Source of the DNA: Anaerolineae bacterium
GTDB taxonomy: Bacteria > Chloroflexota > Anaerolineae > Promineifilales > Promineifilaceae
Assembly: GCA_014879345.1 (NCBI GenBank)
Contig: JACSSI010000200.1
Span: forward strand, 1-7,841
Length of the DNA stretch: 7,841 nt
Direction of reading: 5' to 3'
Shown here piece after piece: positions 1 to 5,514 of this stretch; within the stretch, counting starts at the first letter, position 1; every line of letters begins with the position of its first letter. Below the pieces are notes generated by a model. It worked only from the letters and a program-made list of their open reading frames with translations. It made no database searches and was not told the DNA's origin. A program made the position numbers and the translations under genes.

Positions 1-809
1 GCAAATTCATCAGGGTGATAATACTTTTCTACGGGCAAATGCTGGTCGGCACGCGGCTGCAAATATTGGCCGACGGTTAAAATATCGACGCCCCGGTCGG
101 TACAATCCTTCATGACGGCAAGCAGTTCATCCCAGGTTTCACCCAGGCCAACCATGATGCCGCTCTTGGTCAGTACTTCTGGATCCATTTTCTTGGCGTT
201 TGCCAGCGTCGTCATCGCCCATTCATATTTGTCTTGGGGCTGCACTTTTTTGAAAAGCCGAGGCACGGTTTCCACGTTGTGGCCTAGAATTTCTGGCCGC
301 GCATCCATCACAATTTTGAGCGCGTCGGCGTCCCCTTTGAAATCGGGGATGAGCAGTTCAATGGAGCAGCCGGGTTGCAGTTGACGAATGCGTTTGATGA
401 CGGCAGCGAAAATGGGCGCACCGCCATCTTTCCGTTCATCGCGGTTGACAGAGGTGATGACGACGTGGCGCAAATTCATGGACTGAACGGCCGTTGCCAC
501 TCTTTCCGGTTCTGCCCAATCTAAAGCGCCAGGCCGACCCGTCTTAATGTCACAAAAAGCGCAACTGCGGGTGCAAATATCACCCAGCATCAGAAACGTG
601 GCCGTGCCAGCGCCCCAACATTCACCCATGTTGGGACATTGCGCTTCTTCGCAAACGGTATGCAGCGATTTGCTGCGCATCAGGGCATTGAGCCGTTCAT
701 AGTTTTCACCGCTCGGAATTTTCGCCCGAATCCAGTCGGGATGCCGCCGACCCGGTTTAACAGGCGTTGTTTCGTTAATTTCGATTGAATCTAGCTTTAT
801 TTCAGACAT
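1..809 (-). CDS. lipA: Lipoyl synthase LipA (radical SAM), C-terminus cut by window edge
   Basis: Lipoyl synthase is a cytoplasmic radical-SAM enzyme that inserts two sulfur atoms at C6 and C8 of the octanoyl chain bound to E2 subunits or GcvH, completing de novo lipoate synthesis. Reading the minus strand from ATG 809-807 gives 269 complete codons, open to base 1. Both cysteine sets are intact: C53, C58 and C64 (CX4CX5C, the auxiliary sulfur-donor cluster) and C79, C83 and C86 (CX3CX2C, the SAM-binding cluster) in the stretch GDICTRSCAFCD. The last visible residues, VEKYYHPDEF, match the region about 35-40 residues before the usual end, so the RSSY serine ligand lies outside the window. The start is supported by an AAGGA seven bases upstream. 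lipB lies directly upstream on the same strand, which is a classic pairing. Nothing is missing from the visible part. Confidence 0.97.
   Translation of the reverse strand, partial: MSEIKLDSIEINETTPVKPGRRHPDWIRAKIPSGENYERLNALMRSKSLHTVCEEAQCPNMGECWGAGTATFLMLGDICTRSCAFCDIKTGRPGALDWAEPERVATAVQSMNLRHVVITSVNRDERKDGGAPIFAAVIKRIRQLQPGCSIELLIPDFKGDADALKIVMDARPEILGHNVETVPRLFKKVQPQDKYEWAMTTLANAKKMDPEVLTKSGIMVGLGETWDELLAVMKDCTDRGVDILTVGQYLQPRADQHLPVEKYYHPDEF
486..495. repeat. AACGGCCGTT palindrome, copy in lipA
   Basis: Perfect 10-bp palindrome; the gene reads ACG GCC GTT (Thr-Ala-Val) through it. It is one of six exact copies in the window. Confidence 0.85.
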
Positions 810-813
810 GGTT

Positions 814-853
814 TAGTCCTTAGTCTTGTAGTCGGTTAGTCAAGTAGTCGGTT
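814..853. repeat. Degenerate 8-bp tandem array with TAGTC core
   Basis: Five TAGTC cores start at 814, 821, 829, 837 and 845, with steps of 7, 8, 8 and 8 bases. The two units at 828-837 and 844-853 share the 10-mer GTAGTCGGTT exactly. The array fills most of the space between the lipA start codon and the double-hairpin repeat and would form the lipA leader (GACTA units when read in the gene's direction). It could be slippage-generated sequence or stacked binding sites; nothing in the sequence decides between these. Confidence 0.7.
817..821 (-). promoter_or_regulatory. Shine-Dalgarno site of lipA
   Basis: On the minus strand the bases read AAGGA, followed by seven bases and then the lipA ATG. 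This is the best-spaced ribosome-binding site in the window and fixes the lipA start. It is formed where two units of the TAGTC array meet at a 7-base instead of an 8-base step. Confidence 0.7.
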
Positions 854-859
854 TACTGA

Positions 860-932
860 CCCCCAGCCCTTCCCTGCAAGGGAGAGGGAGCCAGGCCGAT
901 CCCCTCTCCCTTTGGGGGAGGGTTAGGGTGGG
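860..932. repeat. Double-hairpin C/G-rich intergenic repeat, copy 1
   Basis: Two stem-loops stand in tandem. One pairs CCCTTCCCT (867-875) with AGGGAGAGGG (879-888). The other pairs CCCCTCTCCC (901-910) with GGGGGAGGG (914-922). A linker around CCAGGCCGAT lies between them. The same architecture occurs inverted at 2867-2941 and can be aligned to this copy after reverse-complementing, so the two are members of one dispersed family. The repeat runs into the 3' end of lipB: the lipB stop (923-925) and its last Pro codons lie inside it. There is no T-tract, so it is not a clear intrinsic terminator. Confidence 0.8.
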
Positions 933-1612
933 AGCTTTACTGAAATTTCAAACACAGTTGCAAAGGCTTCAGTTAGAGGTTGCAAAAGGTCTATGGTGGT
1001 TAACGGCCGTTCCACAATCTCCGCCATACTCACCACACCATGTTCACTGATGCCACACGGCACAATATTGGCAAAATGGCTCATATCAGGGCTGACATTG
1101 AGGGCAAAACCATGACTGCTGATGCCCTTCACATTCACACGTACCCCAATCGCCGCAATTTTGCGTGGCCCATCGGGACGGTCAACCCACACACCCGTGT
1201 AGCCATCATAACGCCAGCCCACAATAGCAAATGCTGCCAACGTCTGAATAATAACCTCTTCCAAATTGCGTAAATAACGGTGTAAATCCGGCTTTTCAAA
1301 GCCTTGCACGTTGAAAAGCCGTTTAAGGTTCATAATGGGATAACCCACCAGTTGCCTTGGGCCATGATAGGTAATATCACCCCCACGATCCACCCAATGC
1401 ACCGTAAATCCTTGCATTTCCCATTCTGCCTCGCTCAGAAGCAAATGGTCAAGTTTGCCACTGCGACCCAGAGTATACGTTGGCGGATGCTCCAGCAGCA
1501 GCAATTCATCAATCAAGTCGGGGTCTTCCATCCGCGCCGTGACCATCTCTTTTTGCAAATCCCAGGCGGTAGTATACGCGATTTGTCCGAGCCATTTTGC
1601 ATCCATTTTCAT
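923..1612 (-). CDS. lipB: Octanoyltransferase LipB (lipoyl(octanoyl) transferase)
   Basis: LipB moves octanoate from octanoyl-ACP onto the lipoyl-domain lysine of target proteins through a thioester on its active-site cysteine, giving LipA its substrate. The 229-residue protein has the family's order of motifs: LLLLEHPPTYTLGR (37-50), RGGDITYHGP (76-85), the catalytic lysine K151 in KIAAIGVRV, SSHGFALNV (165-173) and the catalytic cysteine C186 in IVPCGI. Length is normal. One oddity is that the family HGPGQ motif reads HGPRQ here (R86, codon AGG). The downstream neighbour on the same strand is lipA, 113 bases away, so co-transcription is likely. The start ATG at 1612 has no good SD. GAGGA sits 14 bases upstream, and a promoter-like -10 lies eight bases before the ATG, which suggests a nearly leaderless message. 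ATG at 1606 (codon 3) is an alternative start. The last residues (LPP) are encoded by the intergenic repeat. Confidence 0.95.
   Translation of the reverse strand: MKMDAKWLGQIAYTTAWDLQKEMVTARMEDPDLIDELLLLEHPPTYTLGRSGKLDHLLLSEAEWEMQGFTVHWVDRGGDITYHGPRQLVGYPIMNLKRLFNVQGFEKPDLHRYLRNLEEVIIQTLAAFAIVGWRYDGYTGVWVDRPDGPRKIAAIGVRVNVKGISSHGFALNVSPDMSHFANIVPCGISEHGVVSMAEIVERPLTTIDLLQPLTEAFATVFEISVKLPP
1002..1011. repeat. AACGGCCGTT palindrome, copy in lipB
   Basis: Here the palindrome sits in a different reading frame, CGG CCG within Glu-Arg-Pro-Leu. The repetition is therefore of DNA and not of a peptide motif. Confidence 0.85.
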
Positions 1613-1620
1613 AAGGGTTA

Positions 1621-1649
1621 AGGCTATCCTCGCTTCACTTAAAAGTCAA
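1621..1649 (-). promoter_or_regulatory. Putative promoter of lipB(-lipA)
   Basis: On the minus strand TTGACT (1649-1644) is followed after 17 bases by TAGCCT (1626-1621). The -35 box is a 5/6 match and the -10 box a weak 3/6. Transcription from it would start almost at the lipB ATG, consistent with the lack of a well-placed SD. This is inferred from a sigma-70-type consensus only. Confidence 0.35.
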
Positions 1650-1658
1650 CCGGTGGCA

Positions 1659-1668
1659 AACGGCCGTT
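1659..1668. repeat. AACGGCCGTT palindrome, intergenic copy
   Basis: It lies in the divergent promoter region, ten bases upstream of the putative lipB -35 box, and is the only exact copy outside a coding region. Confidence 0.85.
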
Positions 1669-1692
1669 AGCAAAAATTCATATGCCAATTGC

Positions 1693-1720
1693 TAGACTTT
1701 TTCACAACACTGCATATACT
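1693..1720 (+). promoter_or_regulatory. Putative promoter of the ATP-grasp gene
   Basis: TAGACT (1693-1698, 4/6) and TATACT (1715-1720, 5/6) are separated by 16 bases. The predicted start, near 1727, would give a leader of about 85 bases containing the 12-bp stem-loop at 1744-1782. It faces away from the putative lipB promoter in the 199-bp divergent region. I see nothing else convincing in that region except one AACGGCCGTT copy. Confidence 0.35.
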
Positions 1721-1743
1721 TTTGCCAAATTCACATGATTAAC

Positions 1744-1782
1744 AAACCCATCTTCCACCAATCCCAACCAGAAGATGGGTTT
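1744..1782 (+). terminator. Stem-loop in the ATP-grasp leader, terminator/attenuator-like
   Basis: AAACCCATCTTC (1744-1755) and GAAGATGGGTTT (1771-1782) are perfect inverse complements, 12 bp with a 15-base loop. On the plus strand the 3' arm ends in TTT and is followed by CTTGATTTT, an interrupted T-run. No plus-strand gene ends upstream, since lipB diverges. A terminator here would therefore act on the ATP-grasp leader itself (attenuation), or the stem may protect the mRNA or block upstream noise. The position, about 30 bases before the ATG, is visible; the function is inferred. Confidence 0.5.
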
Positions 1783-1811
1783 CTTGATTTTAAGGAGAAA
1801 GTCAACAAATT

Positions 1812-2864
1812 ATGCACGTAGCTTTATTAGCAAACCTACAAAAAAACGCCCCCGTCCTCCCCGGAATGTCGCCCGATATGTGGGACGATCTCGATTCCGA
1901 AGTCACCATCCAAGCCATCAGCAAAGCAATCGAAAGTGCAGGTCATCAAGTTACCTTTTTAGAAGGTGACAAAACCCTGTTCGACAACCTGCGCCGACTG
2001 AAACCCGACATCTGCTTCAACATTTGCGAAGGTCATTTCGGCGATGCCCGGGAAGCACAAGTGCCTGCCATCCTGGAAATGCTGCGCATCCCCTACACCG
2101 GTTCCCAGGTATTAACCCTGGCACTCACCCTCGACAAACCGATGACAAAACGCATCCTCACCTATCATGGATTGCCCACCCCGCCTTTTCAGGTCTTTGA
2201 ACGGGTGAATGAACCACTAAACGACGACCTCGCTTTCCCGCTCTTCGTCAAACCAAGCCGCGAAGGCACCGGCATGGGCATCAGCGCTGAGAATATCGTC
2301 CGCGATGAAGAAGCCTTACGCACCCAACTGCGCCTTCTCTTTGAACGGTACGATCAGCCCGTCCTGGCGGAAACATTTATCGACGGCCGTGAAATCACAG
2401 TCGGTGTCATCGGCAATCTGACCAGCCCCGTGGCCTGGCGCGTGCCAGAAGATGAAGACGCGCCTCGTGTTTCCAGAGGGCTGCACTGCTTCCCACCACT
2501 TGAAGTTGATTTGAGTCGCTACTCGGAAGAAGAGGGCGGCGTTTACACCAGCCGCATCAAAACAGAACTGGTTCACGAGTTCCACTACCTGTGTCCCTCG
2601 CCTTTGACAGAAGAACAAATTGAAGAATTGAACTGGCTTACCGCTGCCACCTTCCGCGTCACCGGCTGCCAGGATGTGGCCCGCGTCGATTTCCGTCTGG
2701 ATGCCAGCGACAATAACAAGCCCTATATCCTGGAAATCAACCCGCTGCCCGGCCTCAATGAAGAGTATTCCGACCTGTGCATCGAAGCCAAAGCAGATGG
2801 CTGGACTTACGCCGAACTGGTTAACGGCATTCTCAACGAAGCCATCGCCCGCTACGAATTGTAA
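1812..2864 (+). CDS. D-Ala-D-Ala-ligase-like ATP-grasp protein
   Basis: This 350-residue protein of the Ddl/ATP-grasp superfamily probably joins a carboxylate to an amine via an acyl-phosphate. The N-terminal fold includes E30 in DSEVTIQAI, matching the conserved Glu of the Ddl EHEVS motif, but the usual GG(K/R)SxEHE opening is missing. The IPYTGSQ (93-99) and LDKPMTK (107-113) motifs are typical of Ddl. ATP-grasp elements are K147 in FVKPSREGTGMGIS, the hinge around E187 (AETFIDGREITVGV), and metal ligands D293 (RVDF), E308 and N310 (LEINPLPGL). Differences from true Ddl are a longer stretch at about 210-245, omega-loop RIKT where EAKY is usual (T251 replaces the Tyr), and PLPGLNEEYS in place of TLPGMTSHS. 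The dipeptide substrate is therefore uncertain: it may be Ddl or a paralog acting on other substrates. AAGGAG (1792-1797) lies 14 bases before the ATG, farther than usual. It is the only plus-strand gene and convergent with the P450. Confidence 0.85.
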   Translation: MHVALLANLQKNAPVLPGMSPDMWDDLDSEVTIQAISKAIESAGHQVTFLEGDKTLFDNLRRLKPDICFNICEGHFGDAREAQVPAILEMLRIPYTGSQVLTLALTLDKPMTKRILTYHGLPTPPFQVFERVNEPLNDDLAFPLFVKPSREGTGMGISAENIVRDEEALRTQLRLLFERYDQPVLAETFIDGREITVGVIGNLTSPVAWRVPEDEDAPRVSRGLHCFPPLEVDLSRYSEEEGGVYTSRIKTELVHEFHYLCPSPLTEEQIEELNWLTAATFRVTGCQDVARVDFRLDASDNNKPYILEINPLPGLNEEYSDLCIEAKADGWTYAELVNGILNEAIARYEL

Positions 2865-2866
2865 AT

Positions 2867-2941
2867 CCCTCTCCCCAACCCTCTCCAAAAGGAGAGGGCG
2901 CTGGTTTCCCCTCCCCTTGGGAGGGGATTAAGGAGAGGGGT
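2867..2941. repeat. Double-hairpin C/G-rich intergenic repeat, copy 2 (inverted)
   Basis: Perfect stem CCCTCTCC/GGAGAGGG (2879-2886 with 2891-2898, AAAA loop) is followed by perfect stem TCCCCTCCC/GGGAGGGGA (2907-2915 with 2919-2927, CTT loop). The linker reads CGCTGG. Its reverse complement aligns with copy 1 at 860-932. It fills nearly all of the 79-base gap between two convergent stop codons (2862-2864 and 2944-2946). It may therefore help to end both transcripts, although neither stem has a T-tract. Confidence 0.8.
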
Positions 2942-2943
2942 CT

Positions 2944-4179
2944 TTACCACGTCAATGGCAGCCACTTCAACCCTCTAAACAACACCCCCGACCGCCATTC
3001 CAATTCTGACTCAGCCACCGCCAGCCGCAAATCAGGAAAACGGCCGAACAAGGTCTGCAACGCAATTTTCCCTTCTACCCGTGCTAACGGCGCACCCAAA
3101 CAGTAATGAATGCCATGCCCAAAGGCCAGATGCTTGTTGTTTTCACGGGTCACATCCAGTTCATCTGCATGATGAAACTGGCTGCCATCACGATTGGCGG
3201 AAGCCAGCACCACGCGCACCACGTCGCCCCGTTTCATGGCGTGGCCTTTGTAGACCACATCCCGCCGCACCCAACGTGTGGTTGAGGTTTCCACTGGGCC
3301 ATCGTAACGCAGGAGTTCGTTAACGGCCGTTTCCACCCCCGCACCTCGCTTCAGCAATGCCAACTGCTCAGGATGCTTCAGCAAAGTCAGCACCCCATTG
3401 CCAATCAGATTCACCGTCGTTTCATGCCCCGTCACCAACAGCAGCGCCACCATACTGGACAATTCCGGCACAGACAGACGCTCCCCCGCCTCCTCCGCTT
3501 GAACTAACGCCGTCGTCAGATCATCCTGCGGCTCACGCTGCCGCTGCCCAAACAAATCCTGCAAATAATCAACAAACGCCCGCACCTTCCGCCGCCGCGC
3601 TTTATAGCTGAGGCCATGCCGTCCCGGCGCAATAATCGCCTGCGACCAATCCTGCACCTCATCCCGATTCGCCTCAGGAATCCCCAGCATGTCGGTGATG
3701 ATGATCGTCGGCAGCGGCAAGGCAAAATCCGCAATCAAATCCATCTTCCCCTGACTGGCAACCGCGTCCAACAAGCCATCGGCGATGGTTTGAATGCGCG
3801 GCGTCATCTGCTCGATGCGACGCGGCGTAAACGCCTGATTGACCAGCCCCCGCAAGCGCGTATGGTCTGGCGGATCAGAAAAAAGCATGTTTTCATTGAT
3901 AAGGCGGTGCATAAACGGGGGTGTCTGATGCGGGTCAATTTCTTCCGGCAGCAGCGTATTCTGCTTGTTTTTGACAAAGGTGTCGTTGTCTTTCAACACA
4001 TCCACCACGTCATCATAGCGGCTGATATACCAAATGGTGGAACCATCGGGCGCAATGTGGGGGTAGATGGGATTGTTCTGACGCAATTGGGCGAAAGTAG
4101 GGAAAGGGTCAGCCTTAAATTGGCGGCTGAATAGATCATACTGGTTAGCGTTGGTGTCGTTGGTTTCGTCTGGTTGCAT
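2944..4179 (-). CDS. Cytochrome P450 (soluble bacterial class I type)
   Basis: A heme-thiolate monooxygenase of 411 residues, the usual length for soluble bacterial P450s, with no membrane anchor. Diagnostic features in order are C-helix SDPPDHTRLR (101-110), I-helix TGHETT (250-255) with the proton-relay acid-alcohol pair E253/T254, E288xxR291 in the K-helix, and the heme loop FGHGIHYCLG (353-362) with proximal ligand C360. The overall pattern looks like the CYP107-type group, but I cannot assign a subfamily or substrate. Electrons would have to come from a ferredoxin and reductase encoded elsewhere, since none is in the window. No biosynthetic genes adjoin it, which argues for catabolic or detoxifying use rather than a cluster tailoring role (inference). 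Upstream there is no well-placed SD (GGAGGG is 21 bases away). A TAAAAT box six bases before the ATG again suggests a short or absent leader. The 165-bp inverted repeat begins 28 bases upstream. Confidence 0.95.
   Translation of the reverse strand: MQPDETNDTNANQYDLFSRQFKADPFPTFAQLRQNNPIYPHIAPDGSTIWYISRYDDVVDVLKDNDTFVKNKQNTLLPEEIDPHQTPPFMHRLINENMLFSDPPDHTRLRGLVNQAFTPRRIEQMTPRIQTIADGLLDAVASQGKMDLIADFALPLPTIIITDMLGIPEANRDEVQDWSQAIIAPGRHGLSYKARRRKVRAFVDYLQDLFGQRQREPQDDLTTALVQAEEAGERLSVPELSSMVALLLVTGHETTVNLIGNGVLTLLKHPEQLALLKRGAGVETAVNELLRYDGPVETSTTRWVRRDVVYKGHAMKRGDVVRVVLASANRDGSQFHHADELDVTRENNKHLAFGHGIHYCLGAPLARVEGKIALQTLFGRFPDLRLAVAESELEWRSGVLFRGLKWLPLTW
3322..3331. repeat. AACGGCCGTT palindrome, copy in the P450 gene
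   Basis: Read as Thr-Ala-Val at residues 284-286, just before the ExxR motif. A shortened relative (CGGCCGTTTT when read on the minus strand) occurs at 3037-3046 in the same gene. Confidence 0.85.
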
Positions 4180-4207
4180 GGCGCAATTTTAACACGCTTG
4201 CCCTCCA

Positions 4208-4372
4208 AGACCTCCGAGGTTTTATTAGCGTTTAAAAAATAAAACGGGTAATCATTCCTGCGAAGTTAGGCACGCCCACGTGCCGGGTTTTGCAAGACCC
4301 GTTCGCACGTGGACGTGCGATCTCTGCCATTACCCGATTAAATTTTAAATCACAAAAAAACCTCGGAGGTCT
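4208..4372. repeat. 165-bp nested inverted repeat, MITE-like
   Basis: The ends AGACCTCCGAGGTTTT (4208-4223) and AAAACCTCGGAGGTCT (4357-4372) are perfect 16-bp inverse complements. Inside them are further matched arms: CGGGTAAT (4245-4252) with ATTACCCG (4329-4336), and GCACGCCCACGTGC (4270-4283) with GCACGTGGACGTGC (4305-4318, one mismatch). At the centre is the near-palindrome CGGGTTTTGCAAGACCCG (4284-4301, one mismatched pair). The whole element can fold into one long hairpin. It has no coding capacity and no clear target-site duplication. It occupies most of the 205-base gap between dinB and the P450. I read it as a small non-autonomous mobile element or a dispersed hairpin repeat. Confidence 0.75.
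4354..4372 (-). terminator. Possible intrinsic terminator of dinB
   Basis: Just past the dinB stop, the minus strand reads AGACCTCCGAGG followed by seven T. The stem is short with a very tight loop, so termination would be modest. The signal is the terminal repeat of the 165-bp element, so terminator activity could be a by-product of that element. Confidence 0.4.
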
Positions 4373-4384
4373 AATGCACCAGAC

Positions 4385-5476
4385 TCACTCGCCAAACTCA
4401 AAGCCAAGCTGTCTCTGCTCAATTTCTTTCAGGCCGCTCGCCCCCACCCCAATCAAACGTACAGTCTGCCCAGGCTCCCAATTCTCCGCCCACAAACTCT
4501 CAGCCAGGCGATAAATCGAATCCGCATCATCAATGCCCACCGTCACCGATTTCTGCCGCGTAAACGTCGTAAAATCTGACCAGCGTAGCTTGATTTTGAT
4601 GGTCGTTGCTATCAAATTCCGCTTTTGCAAAGAACGTGATACGCTGTCTGCCTGTTCACGAATCTGCTCTTTCAATATTTCAGGATCGGCCACATCCTGG
4701 TTAAACGTCCATTCCTGGCTAATTGATTTAGGCAAACCTCGATCTACATGCACCTCACGGCTGTCAATTCCTCTGGCGCGGCGCTGCAAACCCTCTGCCT
4801 GATTGCCAAATTGAGTGAACAGCACCCCCCTGTCGGCTACAGCCAGTTGACCACAAGTTTCAATGCCCAGCGCCGCCAACTTTTCCGCCGTGCGCGGGCC
4901 AATGCCCCAAATCGCGCGTGTTGATAAGGGCGATAAAAAGACAGCTTCAAAACCAGGCAGCACAATGGTGCGTCCTTGCGGCTTTTCGTGGTCAGAGGCG
5001 ACTTTGGCGACTAGTTTACTGGTAGCAAGACCAACTGAGGCGGGGAGATTGGTTTGGGTGAAAACGGCCGTTCCCATTTCATCAACCAACGATAGCGGAT
5101 CAGTCACCTCACTCACATCCACATACGCCTCATCCACACTAATCTGCTCGACTGGCCCATACTGGCTCAAAATCGCCATCACCTGCCGCGAGCATTCATG
5201 AATACGAGACCAATCGGGTGCTACAATTTTAAGCGCGGGGCAAAGACGAACGGCCGTTGCCGTCGGCATAGCAGAACGAATCCCCAACTTACGCGCCTCA
5301 TAACTCGCCGAAGACACCACCCCCCGTGAATTCGGCTTGCCCCCCACCACTAACGGCACACCAGCATCCTCAGCATGATCCAGCAAATACACATTCACAT
5401 AAAACGCATCCATATCCAGATGCAAAATCGCCCTGGGCCACTCATACGCCTGCGAAACATCACCAAAAATAGACAT
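4385..5476 (-). CDS. dinB: DNA polymerase IV (DinB, Y-family translesion polymerase)
   Basis: Pol IV copies past damaged bases with low fidelity. The 363-residue protein (E. coli DinB has 351) has all catalytic parts. Metal ligand D21 lies in LDMDAFY, with Y26 at the steric-gate position. Fingers carry SSASYEARKLGIRSAMP (55-71). D115 and E116 lie in ISVDEAYVDV, and thumb motif GLATSKLVAKVASDHEKPQG spans 149-168. A helix-hairpin-helix region spans IWGIGPRTAEKLAALGI (189-205), followed by the little-finger domain. The end RQLGFEFGE resembles a sliding-clamp-binding tail (QLxxF-like). The motif usually written F(Y/F)ASVE reads FYVNVY, so the common Glu is Tyr30. There is no SD. A promoter with its -10 nine bases before the ATG implies a leaderless message. 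I see no LexA box that I can name. It is separated from the transporter upstream by a terminator and from the P450 by the inverted repeat, so it is probably a single-gene unit. Confidence 0.96.
   Translation of the reverse strand: MSIFGDVSQAYEWPRAILHLDMDAFYVNVYLLDHAEDAGVPLVVGGKPNSRGVVSSASYEARKLGIRSAMPTATAVRLCPALKIVAPDWSRIHECSRQVMAILSQYGPVEQISVDEAYVDVSEVTDPLSLVDEMGTAVFTQTNLPASVGLATSKLVAKVASDHEKPQGRTIVLPGFEAVFLSPLSTRAIWGIGPRTAEKLAALGIETCGQLAVADRGVLFTQFGNQAEGLQRRARGIDSREVHVDRGLPKSISQEWTFNQDVADPEILKEQIREQADSVSRSLQKRNLIATTIKIKLRWSDFTTFTRQKSVTVGIDDADSIYRLAESLWAENWEPGQTVRLIGVGASGLKEIEQRQLGFEFGE
5063..5072. repeat. AACGGCCGTT palindrome, dinB copy 1
   Basis: Read as Thr-Ala-Val at residues 136-138 of DinB, a position not conserved in the family. 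Confidence 0.85.
5249..5258. repeat. AACGGCCGTT palindrome, dinB copy 2
   Basis: Read as Thr-Ala-Val at residues 74-76 of DinB, 186 bases from the other dinB copy. Confidence 0.85.
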
Positions 5477-5485
5477 ATAAACTTA

Positions 5486-5514
5486 AATTTACCAACGAAG
5501 CCAGAGCTTGTCGA
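5486..5514 (-). promoter_or_regulatory. Putative dinB promoter, leaderless
   Basis: On the minus strand TCGACA (5514-5509, 5/6 to TTGACA) stands 17 bases from TAAATT (5491-5486, 4/6). Nine bases then lead to the dinB ATG, so the transcript would start at or within a few bases of the start codon. The -35 box is part of the CTTCGACAAG hairpin at 5500-5522. Confidence 0.45.

Noticed and set aside
112..384. 90-residue plus-strand open frame opposite lipA
   Set aside because: Antisense to conserved radical-SAM coding sequence; Ser-rich low-complexity translation.
814..853. CRISPR-like array
   Set aside because: Units are only 8 bp with no spacers, and no cas genes are present.
860..932. Intrinsic terminator of lipB
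   Set aside because: Stable stems are present, but no T-run follows on the minus strand, and lipA downstream probably shares the transcript.
2316..2888. 190-residue minus-strand open frame opposite the ATP-grasp gene
   Set aside because: It overlaps a well-supported Ddl-like gene and begins inside the double-hairpin repeat; no motif of its own.
3616..4134. 172-residue plus-strand open frame opposite the P450 gene
   Set aside because: It is antisense to a gene with complete P450 motifs, has no family resemblance and no ribosome-binding site; a shadow frame.
4281..4318. tRNA or structured small RNA gene in the dinB-P450 gap
   Set aside because: The strong pairing is a simple concentric hairpin with no cloverleaf or T-loop, and it is explained by the long inverted repeat.
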